Shown here piece after piece: positions 30,609 to 40,000 of a stretch of 64,000 nt of DNA; position 1 is the first letter of the stretch; the number at the start of each line of letters is the position of its first letter. The notes below the pieces were generated by a model, which searched no databases, was not told where the DNA came from, and saw only the letters and a list, made by a program, of their open reading frames with translations. A program made the position numbers and the translations under genes. Source of the DNA: an uncultured Jannaschia sp. (GTDB taxonomy: Bacteria > Pseudomonadota > Alphaproteobacteria > Rhodobacterales > Rhodobacteraceae). Location: NCBI RefSeq assembly GCF_947503795.1, contig NZ_CANNEZ010000001.1, positions 363,001 through 427,000 of the forward strand. The letters are read 5' to 3'.

Positions 30609-31892
30609 CTAGCCGGATACCAGTTTCAAATTCTGCCGGGGCGCGGGTTTGCCCGCCTCCAGCCTGTCATAGGGGTCCATGTCCGACAGCATCATGTCGA
30701 CGACCTGCCGCAGGAGTTGCCGGCGTCCGCGCGCCGAGTAGAACCCGCCCGCCACCTGGGATGTCTCCAGAAGGTAATGGCGGTAGTCGCGATAGGCGCG
30801 ACTGTCGGGGCGTTCGGGATCGGCGAAGAACGCCTCGACCGACTGGTCGCTGACGAATTCCGGCTTCGAATAGACCGACCGCCCCAGCGCCAGCACCGGC
30901 AGCCCGCGCCAGAGCGCCTGCTGTGCCGCGGTCGAGTTCACGGTGATCGCCGAGCGGGCCTCGTTCATCAATCCGGCGAGCTTGCCGCCCCGGAGATAGT
31001 GGACGCGGTCGCCCAGCCCGTATTCCGCCACCAGCCTCGCGACCGTCGCCTTGACCGGCGCGCGCCCGTCCTCGAGCGGATGGGCCTTGAGGACGAGGTG
31101 GTGATGCGACGGCGCGCCCGCGGCAAAGCCCGCGATCACCTCGGTCAGGAACTCGGTCATCGACGCGTAGGGGGAATGGGCCTGAAAGCTCGCGTCATGT
31201 TCGAGCTGCATCAGGCACAGATGATAGGGAAAGCCGCCATGGACGATCCGGCGCGTCTTCCAGCGCCGCTCGAGCGCGGTGAAGGGCATGGTGACGAGGC
31301 GGCGCAGATAGAGCCGGAACTCCTTGAGCACCGTGATGTCGCGATGCGGCCGGTAGGCGCGATAGGCACCGGGTCGCGAGACCACGAACCAGTGATAGAG
31401 CGCGCCGTAGAAGACGTGGTGGCGCATGTCGCCCCAATGGGCGGGCGCGTCGGGCAGGTCGAGATCGAGCTGCGCCAGCGCGGCCTGCATCTCGGGAACG
31501 GTCTTGGCCATCAGGCGCGAATGGGCGTTCGAGCCGTTTCGCTCGTAGCTGATCCACCAGGGCCGCAGGTAGCCTTCCTCGAAGACGTGCACGGTCAGGC
31601 CACGCGCCTTGGCCTCCGCGACCGCCTCTGCGTGGATCGCGCGGACGTCGCCGTAGATCACCAGATCGGTGATGCCGCGCGTCTCGACGATGCGCGCGAA
31701 GGCGGCGGGCCATGCCTCGGGCGCATCCTGGAATGCGATGTAGCTGTCGCGGTGGAACCAGAACGCATCGTCGCCGCGATTGAAGCCCACGCGCCACGCC
31801 TCGCAGCCCGCCGCCCGGAGCAGCCGCCCCAGATGGTGGAAGAAGGGCCCGTGGGGGCCCTGCAGGAACAGGAATCGGCGCGTTGGACGCAT
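30609..31892 (-). CDS. kpsS: Capsule polysaccharide Kdo transferase KpsS
   Basis: A 427-residue single-module glycosyltransferase related to KpsC. ATG 31892 has a textbook GGAGG at 5-nt spacing and begins MRPTRRFLFLQGPHGPFF, as in KpsS. Motifs include VHVFEEGYLRPWW, LKAHPLEDGR and ITVNSTAAQQALWRGLPVL. KpsS adds the first Kdo to the lipid acceptor, then KpsC extends. First gene of the kps set; its promoter must lie in the 130-bp gap shared with divergent ribE. Confidence 0.93.
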   Translation of the reverse strand: MRPTRRFLFLQGPHGPFFHHLGRLLRAAGCEAWRVGFNRGDDAFWFHRDSYIAFQDAPEAWPAAFARIVETRGITDLVIYGDVRAIHAEAVAEAKARGLTVHVFEEGYLRPWWISYERNGSNAHSRLMAKTVPEMQAALAQLDLDLPDAPAHWGDMRHHVFYGALYHWFVVSRPGAYRAYRPHRDITVLKEFRLYLRRLVTMPFTALERRWKTRRIVHGGFPYHLCLMQLEHDASFQAHSPYASMTEFLTEVIAGFAAGAPSHHHLVLKAHPLEDGRAPVKATVARLVAEYGLGDRVHYLRGGKLAGLMNEARSAITVNSTAAQQALWRGLPVLALGRSVYSKPEFVSDQSVEAFFADPERPDSRAYRDYRHYLLETSQVAGGFYSARGRRQLLRQVVDMMLSDMDPYDRLEAGKPAPRQNLKLVSG

Positions 31893-32022
31893 TTCGCCCT
31901 CCGATAGACGGGTTTGTGGTGCCCCGCCGCGGCGGCACGGGAAAGGCGCGATTGTGGCACGATCGGGGCACTTGTGGCCAATGCGCACTGGCTTTACGTC
32001 ACGTCCGAGCGACGGAGGCACC

Positions 32023-32622
32023 ATGTTCACGGGCATTATCACCGATATCGGAACGATCCGCGCGCTGGATCGGCGCGGCGACCTCAGGGTGCGGATCGGC
32101 ACCGCCTACGACGCGGCGGGCATCGACATGGGCGCATCCATCGCCTGCGACGGCTGCTGCCTGACCGTGGTGGATCGCGGCACGGACGCGGACGGGCATT
32201 GGTTCGACGTCGATGTCTCGGGCGAGAGCCTGTCGAAAACCGCGCTCGGGGTCTGGGACGAGGGAACGCGCGTCAATCTCGAGCGCAGTCTTCGGGTCGG
32301 TGACGAGCTGGGCGGGCATATCGTCTCGGGCCATGTCGACGGCGTGGCCGAGATCCTGTCGGTCGTGCCCGAGGGCGACAGCATCCGCTACCGCTTCGCC
32401 GCCCCGCCCGCGCTCGCGCGCTTCATCGCGCCCAAGGGCTCGGTGGCGCTGAACGGGACGTCCCTGACCGTCAACGAGGTCGAGGGCGTCGAATTCGGTG
32501 TCAACCTGATCCCGCACACGCAGGAGGTCACGACCTGGGGCACCGCCGCCCCTGGCGACCGCGTGAACCTCGAGATCGACACGCTGGCGCGCTATGTCGC
32601 GCGGCTGGCCGAGGCGGGGTGA
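32023..32622 (+). CDS. ribE: Riboflavin synthase, alpha subunit
   Basis: A 199-residue protein with the two tandem lumazine-binding barrels of riboflavin synthase: the N-terminal MFTGII start and GCCLTVV, HIVSGHVDGVA, then the second barrel KGSVALNGTSLTVNEV and NLIPHT. It converts two dimethyl-ribityllumazine molecules into riboflavin plus the pyrimidine. GGAGG precedes ATG 32023. First of a series of plus-strand genes including ribB and ribH; I see no FMN riboswitch in the leader. Confidence 0.95.
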   Translation: MFTGIITDIGTIRALDRRGDLRVRIGTAYDAAGIDMGASIACDGCCLTVVDRGTDADGHWFDVDVSGESLSKTALGVWDEGTRVNLERSLRVGDELGGHIVSGHVDGVAEILSVVPEGDSIRYRFAAPPALARFIAPKGSVALNGTSLTVNEVEGVEFGVNLIPHTQEVTTWGTAAPGDRVNLEIDTLARYVARLAEAG

Positions 32623-32831
32623 CGGTCCAGTCGTCGATCGAGGATGCGACCGGCGACCGCTGCGTCGATATCCTCGTGACCGGGGACGGCGCGGGCTGGG
32701 TCGAATGCCGCCGCGATCCCGAGGATGCCCATGGCTGGCGCCGCCTGCACCCGCCCCGGATGGGCTTCGCCGACGCGGCCCGCGCCCGTGCCGACGCCTG
32801 CCGCTCCGTCGGCTGGCTCGCCCTGGATTGA
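32619..32831 (+). CDS. Hypothetical protein (70 aa)
   Basis: A 70-codon frame whose GTG start overlaps the ribE stop as GTGA, which argues for translational coupling. The protein is soluble, with MTVQSSIEDATGDRCVDILV, two Cys and several Trp, and ends in GWLALD. I do not recognise the family. Codon use looks like that of neighbouring genes (G/C at third positions). Could be a small accessory protein specific to related bacteria. Confidence 0.5.
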   Translation: MTVQSSIEDATGDRCVDILVTGDGAGWVECRRDPEDAHGWRRLHPPRMGFADAARARADACRSVGWLALD

Positions 32832-32904
32832 CCCGGATCAAGGTGGCGCGCGCCGTCGCGGGTCAGGGTGCCCGCGACCCGAACCCGGCAACGGAGCCCG
32901 CCCT

Positions 32905-33147
32905 ATGTCCCATGTGCCCCACGAACTGACCGAGGAATTTCCCGATCAGGCCCAAACCATCACCCGCCTGAAGGCCGAGGCGCCGCATTTCGCCAAGCTG
33001 GCCGAGCGCTACCACGTGCTCAACCGCGAGATTCACCGCGCCGAAACCAATGTCGAGCCGTGCTCCGACGTCCATATGCTGGAGCTCCGACGCCAGCGGC
33101 TGACGCTCAAGGATGAGATCGCGGCCATCCTGCGCGACGCAGCCTGA
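32905..33147 (+). CDS. YdcH-family (DUF465) small protein
   Basis: An 80-residue helical protein. HVPHELTEEFPDQAQTITRLK followed by FAKLAERYHVLNREIHRAE and LRRQRLTLKDEIAAILR is the DUF465/YdcH pattern: an antiparallel helical hairpin with charged heptads. Start ATG 32905; the upstream open frame is not family-like. Function unknown in the family. Confidence 0.85.
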   Translation: MSHVPHELTEEFPDQAQTITRLKAEAPHFAKLAERYHVLNREIHRAETNVEPCSDVHMLELRRQRLTLKDEIAAILRDAA

Positions 33148-33191
33148 CGCGCGTCTTGCCCGTTGCGCGCGGATCGCGCATCCCTTGGCGC

Positions 33192-33734
33192 GTGACGTAT
33201 GGCATCGGGCATAATTCCGGCACGGACGCCGCGGGCTATCGCGGCCGCCTCCATCAATGGCGCCGCGCGCGCAGCGCCGTGATGGGAAACGTCCTGCCGG
33301 TCGAGGTCGTGCGCCTGCGCGTCCGGCGGGCCGCCGCACTCGGGCTCGATTACGGCACCTATGCCAGCGTCCGGGCGGCCACCGGGCGGGACATCGTGGC
33401 GCTCCTCTTCTCGTCAAACGCACTCGGCATGATCCGCCGCGCCGAACTCGAGACCGCGCGGGCGGCGAAACTCTCGGAGGTGGCCGCGTCGCGCGGCGTG
33501 CTGGTGCATGCGCCGCTTGCTGCCGCGACGCCGGACCCGCTCGACTGGGCCGCGCCGGCACCGCGCTTCACCGACAGTTGGGGTGCGATGCGGCGGCATC
33601 TGCGCGCCGTGCTGGCCGACCGGAAGCTGCCGTCGGACGCCGTCCTCATGGTCGGCGACACGGCATTCGAGCGCGAATGGTGCACCGCGGCACGCGCTGC
33701 GGGCTATCTTCCCGCCGCGCGATATTTCGGCTGA
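33192..33734 (+). CDS. Conserved hypothetical protein (Rhodobacterales type)
   Basis: A soluble protein of about 180 residues. Features are GIGHNSGT near the N-terminus, WRRARSAV, LPVEVVRLRVRRAAALGLDY and TYASVRAATGRDIVALLFSSNAL, and a C-terminal GDTAFEREWC. I recall similar proteins in related bacteria but no known function. The start is uncertain: GTG 33192 gives VTYGIGHNSG; TTG 33156 is the alternative. It lies between the DUF465 gene and the SDR gene on the same strand. Confidence 0.6.
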   Translation: MTYGIGHNSGTDAAGYRGRLHQWRRARSAVMGNVLPVEVVRLRVRRAAALGLDYGTYASVRAATGRDIVALLFSSNALGMIRRAELETARAAKLSEVAASRGVLVHAPLAAATPDPLDWAAPAPRFTDSWGAMRRHLRAVLADRKLPSDAVLMVGDTAFEREWCTAARAAGYLPAARYFG

Positions 33735-33792
33735 CGCCTTTCAACGCGAACCGTTCGGTCCAATATCCCAGGGGACCCAGACGGAGACCGAC

Positions 33793-34554
33793 ATGACCCT
33801 TGCCCTGATCACCGGCGCCTCGGGCGGCATCGGCCGCGCGCTTGCGACCCTTCATGCCAAGCGCGGCGGCGACCTCATCGTGACCGCCCGCCGCCTGCCG
33901 GAACTCGAGACGCTCGCCCGCGAACTGAAAGACGCGCACGGGGTCAACGTGACGCCGGTCGCCGCCGATATCGGCACGCAGGAGGGGCTCGCCACCATCC
34001 TCGCCGCGACCGAGGGTCAGGAGATCGACATCCTCATCAACAACGCGGGCTTCGGCGGGCGCGGACGGTTCGTGGAGCGCCCGCTGGCGGATGACCTCAA
34101 CATGGTCGACGTGAATATCGTCGCCGTGATGACGCTCTGCCACGCCATCGGGACGCGCATGGTTGCGCGGGGGCAGGGGCGGATCCTGAATGTCGGCTCG
34201 ACCGCGGGCATGCTCCCCGGACCGCTCCAGGCGACGTATTTCGCGTCGAAGGCCTTCGTGAACAGCTTCAGCCAGGCCTTGGACGAGGAGATGCGCAAGG
34301 ACGGAGTCACCGTGACCGTCCTCGCGCCGGGCTACGTTGCGACGGATTTCGCCGCCCGCGCCGATCTGGAGGGCACCGCATTGACCAAGGGCGGCAGCAC
34401 GCCCGATGCCGTCGCCAAGGTCGGGTACGACGCGATGATGAAGGGCAAGCTCGTCGCTATCAACGAAGGCCAGCTCAAGGTCGCGACCCGGCTTCTGGGG
34501 CTGCTGCCGCGGCGTCAGGTCCTGAAGATGGCGCGCCGGATGCAGAGCAAATGA
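33793..34554 (+). CDS. Short-chain dehydrogenase/reductase (SDR)
   Basis: A 253-residue classical SDR. Rossmann motif TGASGGIG (residues 8-15), NNAGFGG, catalytic Ser in NVGSTAG and Tyr/Lys in ATYFASKAF. The C-terminus is lysine/arginine-rich (RRQVLKMARRMQSK), like the DltE/YqjQ-type SDRs. NAD(P)-dependent oxidoreductase with unknown substrate. Start ATG 33793; followed after 63 bp by ribB. Confidence 0.88.
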   Translation: MTLALITGASGGIGRALATLHAKRGGDLIVTARRLPELETLARELKDAHGVNVTPVAADIGTQEGLATILAATEGQEIDILINNAGFGGRGRFVERPLADDLNMVDVNIVAVMTLCHAIGTRMVARGQGRILNVGSTAGMLPGPLQATYFASKAFVNSFSQALDEEMRKDGVTVTVLAPGYVATDFAARADLEGTALTKGGSTPDAVAKVGYDAMMKGKLVAINEGQLKVATRLLGLLPRRQVLKMARRMQSK

Positions 34555-34617
34555 GCGCAGGCGCACTGGCCCCCGTGCGCGCCGCCCGCTAGGAAGCCAT
34601 CCGACAGGAGGTGCCCC

Positions 34618-35736
34618 ATGGCAGACCCCATTCCCTTCGAGGCGCCCGGCCCGGTGGAGCGCGAGAATTCCGACGTGATCTCGGCCATCGAGGACATCCT
34701 CGAGGATGCGCGCAACGGCCGGATGTTCATCCTCGTGGATCACGAGGATCGCGAGAACGAGGGCGACCTCGTGATCCCCGCTCAGATGGCCACGCCGGAC
34801 GCGATCAACTTCATGGCGACCCACGGGCGCGGCCTGATCTGCCTGACGCTGCCGGGTGAGAGGATCGACGCGCTGGGCCTGCCGCTGATGGCGTCGCAGA
34901 ACTCCTCGCGCCACGAGACGGCCTTCACCGTGTCCATCGAGGCCCGCGAAGGCGTGTCGACCGGCATCTCGGCCCATGACCGCGCCCGCACCGTCAGCGT
35001 TGCCATCGACGCCTCCAAGGGGCCGCAGGATATTGCGACGCCGGGCCATGTCTTTCCGCTGCGCGCCCGCGACGGCGGCGTGCTTGTGCGGGCGGGCCAT
35101 ACGGAAGCCGCCTGCGACATCGCGCGGCTGGCCGGGCTGAACCCGACCGGCGTGATCTGCGAGATCATGAAGGATGACGGGTCGATGGCCCGGCTGCCCG
35201 ACCTCATCGCCTTCGCGCAGTTGCACGGTCTGAAGATCGGGACGATCAGCGACCTCATCTCCTACCGGCGCCGCCACGACAACCTCGTCAACCAGACGGC
35301 GAGTCACCCGGTCACGTCGCGGATCGGCGGCGAGTGGCTGATGCGCGTCTTCACCGACGAAACGCAGGGTTCGGAACATATCGTCCTGACCAAGGGCGAC
35401 ATCGCGCAGGCCCCCGTGCTGGTGCGCATGCACGCGATGAACCCCATGGAGGATGCGCTGGGCATCGGCGACAGCGACCTGGCCGGTGCGATGCAGGTCA
35501 TCGCCGAGGAGGGGCGCGGCGTCGTCGTCCTGTTGCGTGACACCGAGATGAAGCTCGATCCCGGCGGCGTCAGCCCGCAGAAGCTCCGGCAATACGGGCT
35601 GGGGGCGCAGATTCTCGCGGCCCTCGGCATCCACGAGATGGAGCTGGTCACCAATTCGGGCACGCCGAAGGTCGTGGGGCTCGATGCCTACGGCCTGACG
35701 ATCACCGGCACGCGCGCCATCCCCAAGGAGGCCTGA
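34618..35736 (+). CDS. ribB: 3,4-dihydroxy-2-butanone 4-phosphate synthase with degenerate GTP cyclohydrolase II domain
   Basis: A 372-residue bifunctional-looking protein. The N-terminal DHBP synthase (residues 20-215) is intact: VDHEDRENEGDL, THGRGLICLTL, HDRARTVSVAI, RAGHTEAACDIARLAG. The C-terminal half is homologous to RibA, but the zinc-binding cysteines are absent: the region RMHAMNPMEDALGIGDSDL replaces the Cys-containing RibA motif. So only the DHBP synthase activity is expected, as in the RibBX type. GAGG precedes the ATG. Followed by ribH after 3 bp. GTP cyclohydrolase II must come from another locus. Confidence 0.92.
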   Translation: MADPIPFEAPGPVERENSDVISAIEDILEDARNGRMFILVDHEDRENEGDLVIPAQMATPDAINFMATHGRGLICLTLPGERIDALGLPLMASQNSSRHETAFTVSIEAREGVSTGISAHDRARTVSVAIDASKGPQDIATPGHVFPLRARDGGVLVRAGHTEAACDIARLAGLNPTGVICEIMKDDGSMARLPDLIAFAQLHGLKIGTISDLISYRRRHDNLVNQTASHPVTSRIGGEWLMRVFTDETQGSEHIVLTKGDIAQAPVLVRMHAMNPMEDALGIGDSDLAGAMQVIAEEGRGVVVLLRDTEMKLDPGGVSPQKLRQYGLGAQILAALGIHEMELVTNSGTPKVVGLDAYGLTITGTRAIPKEA

Positions 35737-35739
35737 GCG

Positions 35740-36282
35740 ATGGCCGGACATTCCGACAACGTGCTCGACCTGCCCAAATTCGACGAGGCGCCGAAGATCC
35801 TGATCGTTATCGCGCCCTACTACGGCGCGATCTCGGCGGCGCAGCTGGTTTCCGCCCGCGCCGTTATCGAACGAGCCGGAGCCACGCATCAAACGATTGA
35901 GGTGCCCGGCTCGCTGGAGCTCCCGACTGCCATCGGGATCGCGCATCGGCAGGCGGATTTCGACGGCTACGTGGCGCTTGGCTGCGTGATTCGGGGGCGG
36001 ACGTCGCATTACGACGTGGTCGTGAACGAGAGCGCGCGGGCCATCGCGACGCTCGGGCTGGCCGGGGCCTGCATCGGCAACGGGATCATCACCGTCGAGA
36101 ACATGGAACAGGCCGAGGAGCGGGCGGACGCGGACCGGCTGGACACGGCCGGCGGCGCGGCGGCGGCGGCGTTGCACCTGGTCCATCTGCAGCGCGTACT
36201 GACGACGGAGACGAAGGGCATCGGCTTCCGGCCCGGCAGCTTCCAGCACGATGCGGCGCGCAAGGGTCCGACGGTCGCCTGA
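35740..36282 (+). CDS. ribH: 6,7-dimethyl-8-ribityllumazine synthase
   Basis: A 180-residue lumazine synthase that condenses the RibB product with the aminopyrimidine. Motifs: IVIAPYYGAISAAQL, EVPGSLELPTAI, GCVIRGRTSHYDVVVNESA with the catalytic His, and the phosphate-binding end ALHLVHLQR. The usual GE of 'IRGET' reads GR here; this position varies in the family. Coupled to ribB (3-bp gap). The transcript probably ends before nusB, at or near the palindromes at 36427-36474. Confidence 0.93.
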   Translation: MAGHSDNVLDLPKFDEAPKILIVIAPYYGAISAAQLVSARAVIERAGATHQTIEVPGSLELPTAIGIAHRQADFDGYVALGCVIRGRTSHYDVVVNESARAIATLGLAGACIGNGIITVENMEQAEERADADRLDTAGGAAAAALHLVHLQRVLTTETKGIGFRPGSFQHDAARKGPTVA

Positions 36283-36426
36283 GCGGCGTTTGCGATTTCG
36301 AAAGATCTCGCTGCTAGTCCGATGCGCGGGAAGACGTTCCCTGCGGACGAGCATGTGGCGCCGGATGCGGACGCCGCGCCCGATCGTGCGCGCGCCGGCC
36401 GACCCGATGCGCCGAACAGTTCCTGA

Positions 36427-36448
36427 AGATTATTCGTACGAATAATCT
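36427..36448. promoter_or_regulatory. Perfect palindrome A (core TTCGTACGAA)
   Basis: A 22-bp perfect palindrome, AGATTATTCGT and its exact complement. It is AT-rich in a GC-rich region and lies 145 bp after ribH and 111 bp before nusB. It shares the 10-bp core TTCGTACGAA with the palindrome that starts 2 bp further on. As DNA it could bind a dimeric regulator; as RNA it folds into a 9-bp stem with a GTAC loop. Confidence 0.7.
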
Positions 36449-36450
36449 CT

Positions 36451-36474
36451 CCTTTCCTTCGTACGAAGGAAAGG
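36451..36474. promoter_or_regulatory. Perfect palindrome B (core TTCGTACGAA)
   Basis: A 24-bp perfect palindrome, CCTTTCCTTCGT and its exact complement, only 2 bp from palindrome A. The arms outside the shared TTCGTACGAA core are different (CCTTTCC versus AGATTA), so the pair is not a simple duplication: the core is what is kept. Either a double operator or two tandem RNA hairpins with identical tips. No U-tract follows, so it is not a standard intrinsic terminator on the plus strand. Confidence 0.7.
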
Positions 36475-36558
36475 TGCTTGGGCGGCCGCGCAAACCGAAC
36501 GCGGCGCGGGCCCACGCTCTCGCTTGACCCGCCCCGCGGCGGGCCATAGGTCGCCGCC

Positions 36559-37041
36559 ATGCCGAACACCTCCGCCGACGACCGACGGGCGCTTCGCCGC
36601 CGCATGAAATCCGCCGCCCGCCTCTACGCGGTGCAGGCGCTGTTTCAAATGGAGGCGATGGCGCAGACACTCGACTCCGTGCGGGTCGAGTTCGAGGATC
36701 ATCGCTTCGGCATGGTCACCGACGAGGGCGCCTTCTCGGAAGGCGATGTCGATCTCTTCCGCGCGCTGCTCGAAGCCGCGGTCGCGGAGCAGAACCGGAT
36801 CGACCAGCTCACCGACCGCGCTCTCGTGGCCAAGTGGCCGCTCGGGCGGATCGACCCGACGCTTCGGGCGGTCTTCCGGGCCGCAGGCGGCGAGCTTCTG
36901 GTGACGCAGACGCCGCCCAAGGTCGTGATCAACGAATTCGTCGAAGTCGCACGCGCGTTCTTTCCCGAGGGCAAGGAAGCCGGCTTCGTGAACGCCGTGC
37001 TCGACCACATGGCGCGCGAGGCGCGGCCCGAGGCGTTCTAG
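36559..37041 (+). CDS. nusB: Transcription antitermination factor NusB
   Basis: A 160-residue all-helical protein. RRRMKSAARLYAVQALFQMEAM at the N-terminus and the C-terminal PPKVVINEFVEVARAFFPEGKEAGFVNAVLDHMA are the NusB signature; with NusE it binds boxA in rRNA leaders. The common ribH-nusB order is kept. A TTGACC (36524) with TAGGTC 17 bp further is a weak own-promoter candidate. Its stop overlaps the convergent RND gene by 4 bp. Confidence 0.93.
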   Translation: MPNTSADDRRALRRRMKSAARLYAVQALFQMEAMAQTLDSVRVEFEDHRFGMVTDEGAFSEGDVDLFRALLEAAVAEQNRIDQLTDRALVAKWPLGRIDPTLRAVFRAAGGELLVTQTPPKVVINEFVEVARAFFPEGKEAGFVNAVLDHMAREARPEAF

Positions 37042-40000
37042 GCGGGCCGACGCGCGCGACGCGCGGCAAGCACCGTCGCCGTCAGCCCCCAAGTCGCCAC
37101 CAGAAGCGCGGCCACGCCGGCAAGGAAGAGCGCCAGCGCCTCCGGCACGCCCTCGACCGGCAGGGGCACCGCCGTCGCCCCCGTCACCAGCATCCAGCCC
37201 AGCGTCGCCACGCCCCAGCCGATGATCGCCGTCCCCAGCGCCAATCCCAGAAGGCCGACGCCCCGGCCCCTGCGGCGCGCGGGCAGCCGGGCCATGCGGC
37301 GCAGCGCCGTGCCCATCCGCGCGGCGTCGTGGCCCATGGCCAGGATGGCCGGGACGAGCACCAGCACGAGCACCATTCCGAAGCCCAGCCCGTAGGCCAG
37401 CGTGATGACCGTCGGTCGCAGGAACTGCGCTTGGCTGGACGTCTCATAGAGAAGGGGTGCCAGGCCCAATACCGTCGTCAGCGTCGTCAGGAGCACGGGC
37501 CGCAGCCGGTCGCAGACCGCGTCGACGATGGCGGGCCGGATCGCGCGGTCCTGCGCGTATTCGTCCACGGTCGTCACCAGCACGATCGAATCGTTGATGA
37601 TGATCCCGGTCATCCCGATCAGCCCCACGATCGAGAACATCGACAACGGCACGTCCCAGAACCAGTGCCCCCAGACCGCACCGATCAGACCGAAGGGGAT
37701 GACGGCCATGATCACGCCCGGTCGCGTCCAGGACGAGAAGATCCAGGCCAGCACCAGATAGATGCCCAGAAGACAGGACACGAGGCCAACGGTCGCGTCG
37801 GTCAGGAATTGATTTTCCTGCTCGGCCAGCCCCGAGACACGCCATTCGACCTGCCGGAGCGACGCGATCTCGGGCAGGATCTCCTCGGTCATGATGCTGC
37901 TGATCTCGGCGGCGCGCGCGGCGTCGTCCTGGTTCAGCTCGCCCGCCACGCCGACGAACTGGACGCCGTTTTCGCGGTTCACGGACGCGAAGCCCGAGCG
38001 CGTCGCGACCGTGACGATATCGGCCAGCGCGACGGCGCCGCCGCCCGACGGGGCCGCGAGGCGCAGCTCGTCGAGGAAGTCGGCCCGGATCTCGCCCTCG
38101 GGCAGCTCGACGCGGATCGCGCCGGTGCGCGGCCCATCGGGGAAGGTCGCGGCCTCGATCCCGCCCAATCGGTCGCGCAGCACGCGGCCCAGCGCGTCGA
38201 TATCGAAACCCAGCGCCTCGCCCTGCGGCGTCAATTCGAGGATCAGTTCGTCCTTGTCATAAGGCAGCGTGTCCTCAAGCCCCGATACTTCGGGGAAGCG
38301 GGCCATCGCAATCTTCAGGTCCTCGGCTGCGGCCTTGAGCGAGGCGGAATCGGCGCCGAAGAAATTCACGCCGAGCGCATCGCCGCCAGGCCCGGACCGC
38401 CAGCCGCGAAAGCTGATTTCCTCGGTGAGCGGAAGCTGCCGCGCCGTCTCCTGCAACTCGCCGACGAACTGGAAGCTGGAATAGGGGCGCAGATCCGCGT
38501 CGATCAGTTCGATCGAGATCGCACCGAGCTGATCGGCGTCCTTCTCGTCCGCCGATGCCAGCGGGCGGCCGGTATTGCCGCCGATCTCGGCGATGACATA
38601 GGCAAGCGGGTCGACGCCGTAGCGCTCCGCATAGGCCGCGCCAAGATCGGTTGCGGCGCGCTGTAATTCGCGCATCTGCGCGATGGTGTCGGCGCGGGTG
38701 GCGTTGTCGGCCATCGCGAAATTGCCCGTGACCGAGCCGCGCTCGGGGGCGTTGAAGAAGCGCCATTGAACGTCGCCCCGCATGAAGAGCGCCGCTTGCG
38801 TGGACAGGAGCACGATCGCGGCCGCCGCGACCGGGTAGCGGGCATGGATGGCGAGGCGGACGAGGGGGCGAAACACCCGCTCGCGCACCCATTCGAAGCC
38901 CGAATTGACGGTGGTCGAGACGATGTCGATCCCGTGCCGCGACAGCCGCGACCAGAGCGCCTGCCGGTCGCCGATCAGCCCCGTCAGCCGTGCGAAGGCC
39001 AGCGCACCGCCCGCCGCCAGCGGCAGCGCCAGACCGACGGGCGTGAGGCGCGGCCCCGCCTCGCTCAGCCCCAGCCGCCAGGCCACGAAGAGCGCCGTCA
39101 CCCAAAGGAGGGTCACCGCCGCCACGATGAACACGGTCAGTGCGACGGCCCCCACGGTCGCCCGCGTCCGGTCGAAGCCCTTCGGCTCGCGATGCTTCAG
39201 CGCGCCGGCCATGTGATGCGGCAGGATCAGGAAGCACTCGATCAGCGACGCGATCAGCACGACAATCACCGTGAACGGGATATCCGCGATCAGCGATCCG
39301 AAGCGGCCGCCGATGGCGACGAGGCCGAAGAACGCGATCACCGTCGTCAGCGTGGCCGAAAAGACCGGTGTGAACATCCGGCGGGCCGCGTTCTCGGCCG
39401 CCGTCTCCGGGTTTTCACCCAGCCGTCGGGCGCGGAAATCGGCGTGTTCGCCCACCACGATCGCGTCGTCGACCACGATCCCCAGCGTGATGATCAGCGC
39501 GAAGAGCGACACCATGTTGATCGTCAACCCGGCCAGCCACATCAGCGCGATGGCCGAGAACATCGCGACCGGTATGCCCGCGGCGACCCAGAAGGCCGTG
39601 CGCGCGTTGAGGAACAGGAAGAGCAGGATCACCACGAGCCCCAGCCCGAGCACGGCGTTGTCCACGAGGATATCGATCCGCCCGGTGATCGCCTCGGTCC
39701 GCGTGCGGATGAGGTCGATGCGCACGCCGTCGGGCGCGGCCGCGACGATTTCGGCGGCGACCTCCTCCACCTGCCGTTGCAGCGCGATGGCGTCGCCCTC
39801 GGCGCTGCGGTCCACGCGCAGGCTGATGGCCGGGTCGTCGCCGACGAAATATGCCCGGTCGCGGTCCACCCCCTCGGAGGTCACGCGCCCCACATCGCCC
39901 ACGGTCAGCGCGGTGCCGTCGGCGTCGCGCCGGATCACCACGTCCTCGATCTGGGCGGGATCGCGGCGGTCGGTGCCGGTGCGCACCCTTGCGTTCGCCC

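Noticed and set aside
32619-33147. FMN riboswitch in or near the rib genes
   Set aside because: No RFN-element consensus in the ribE leader or before ribB; regulation is not visible.
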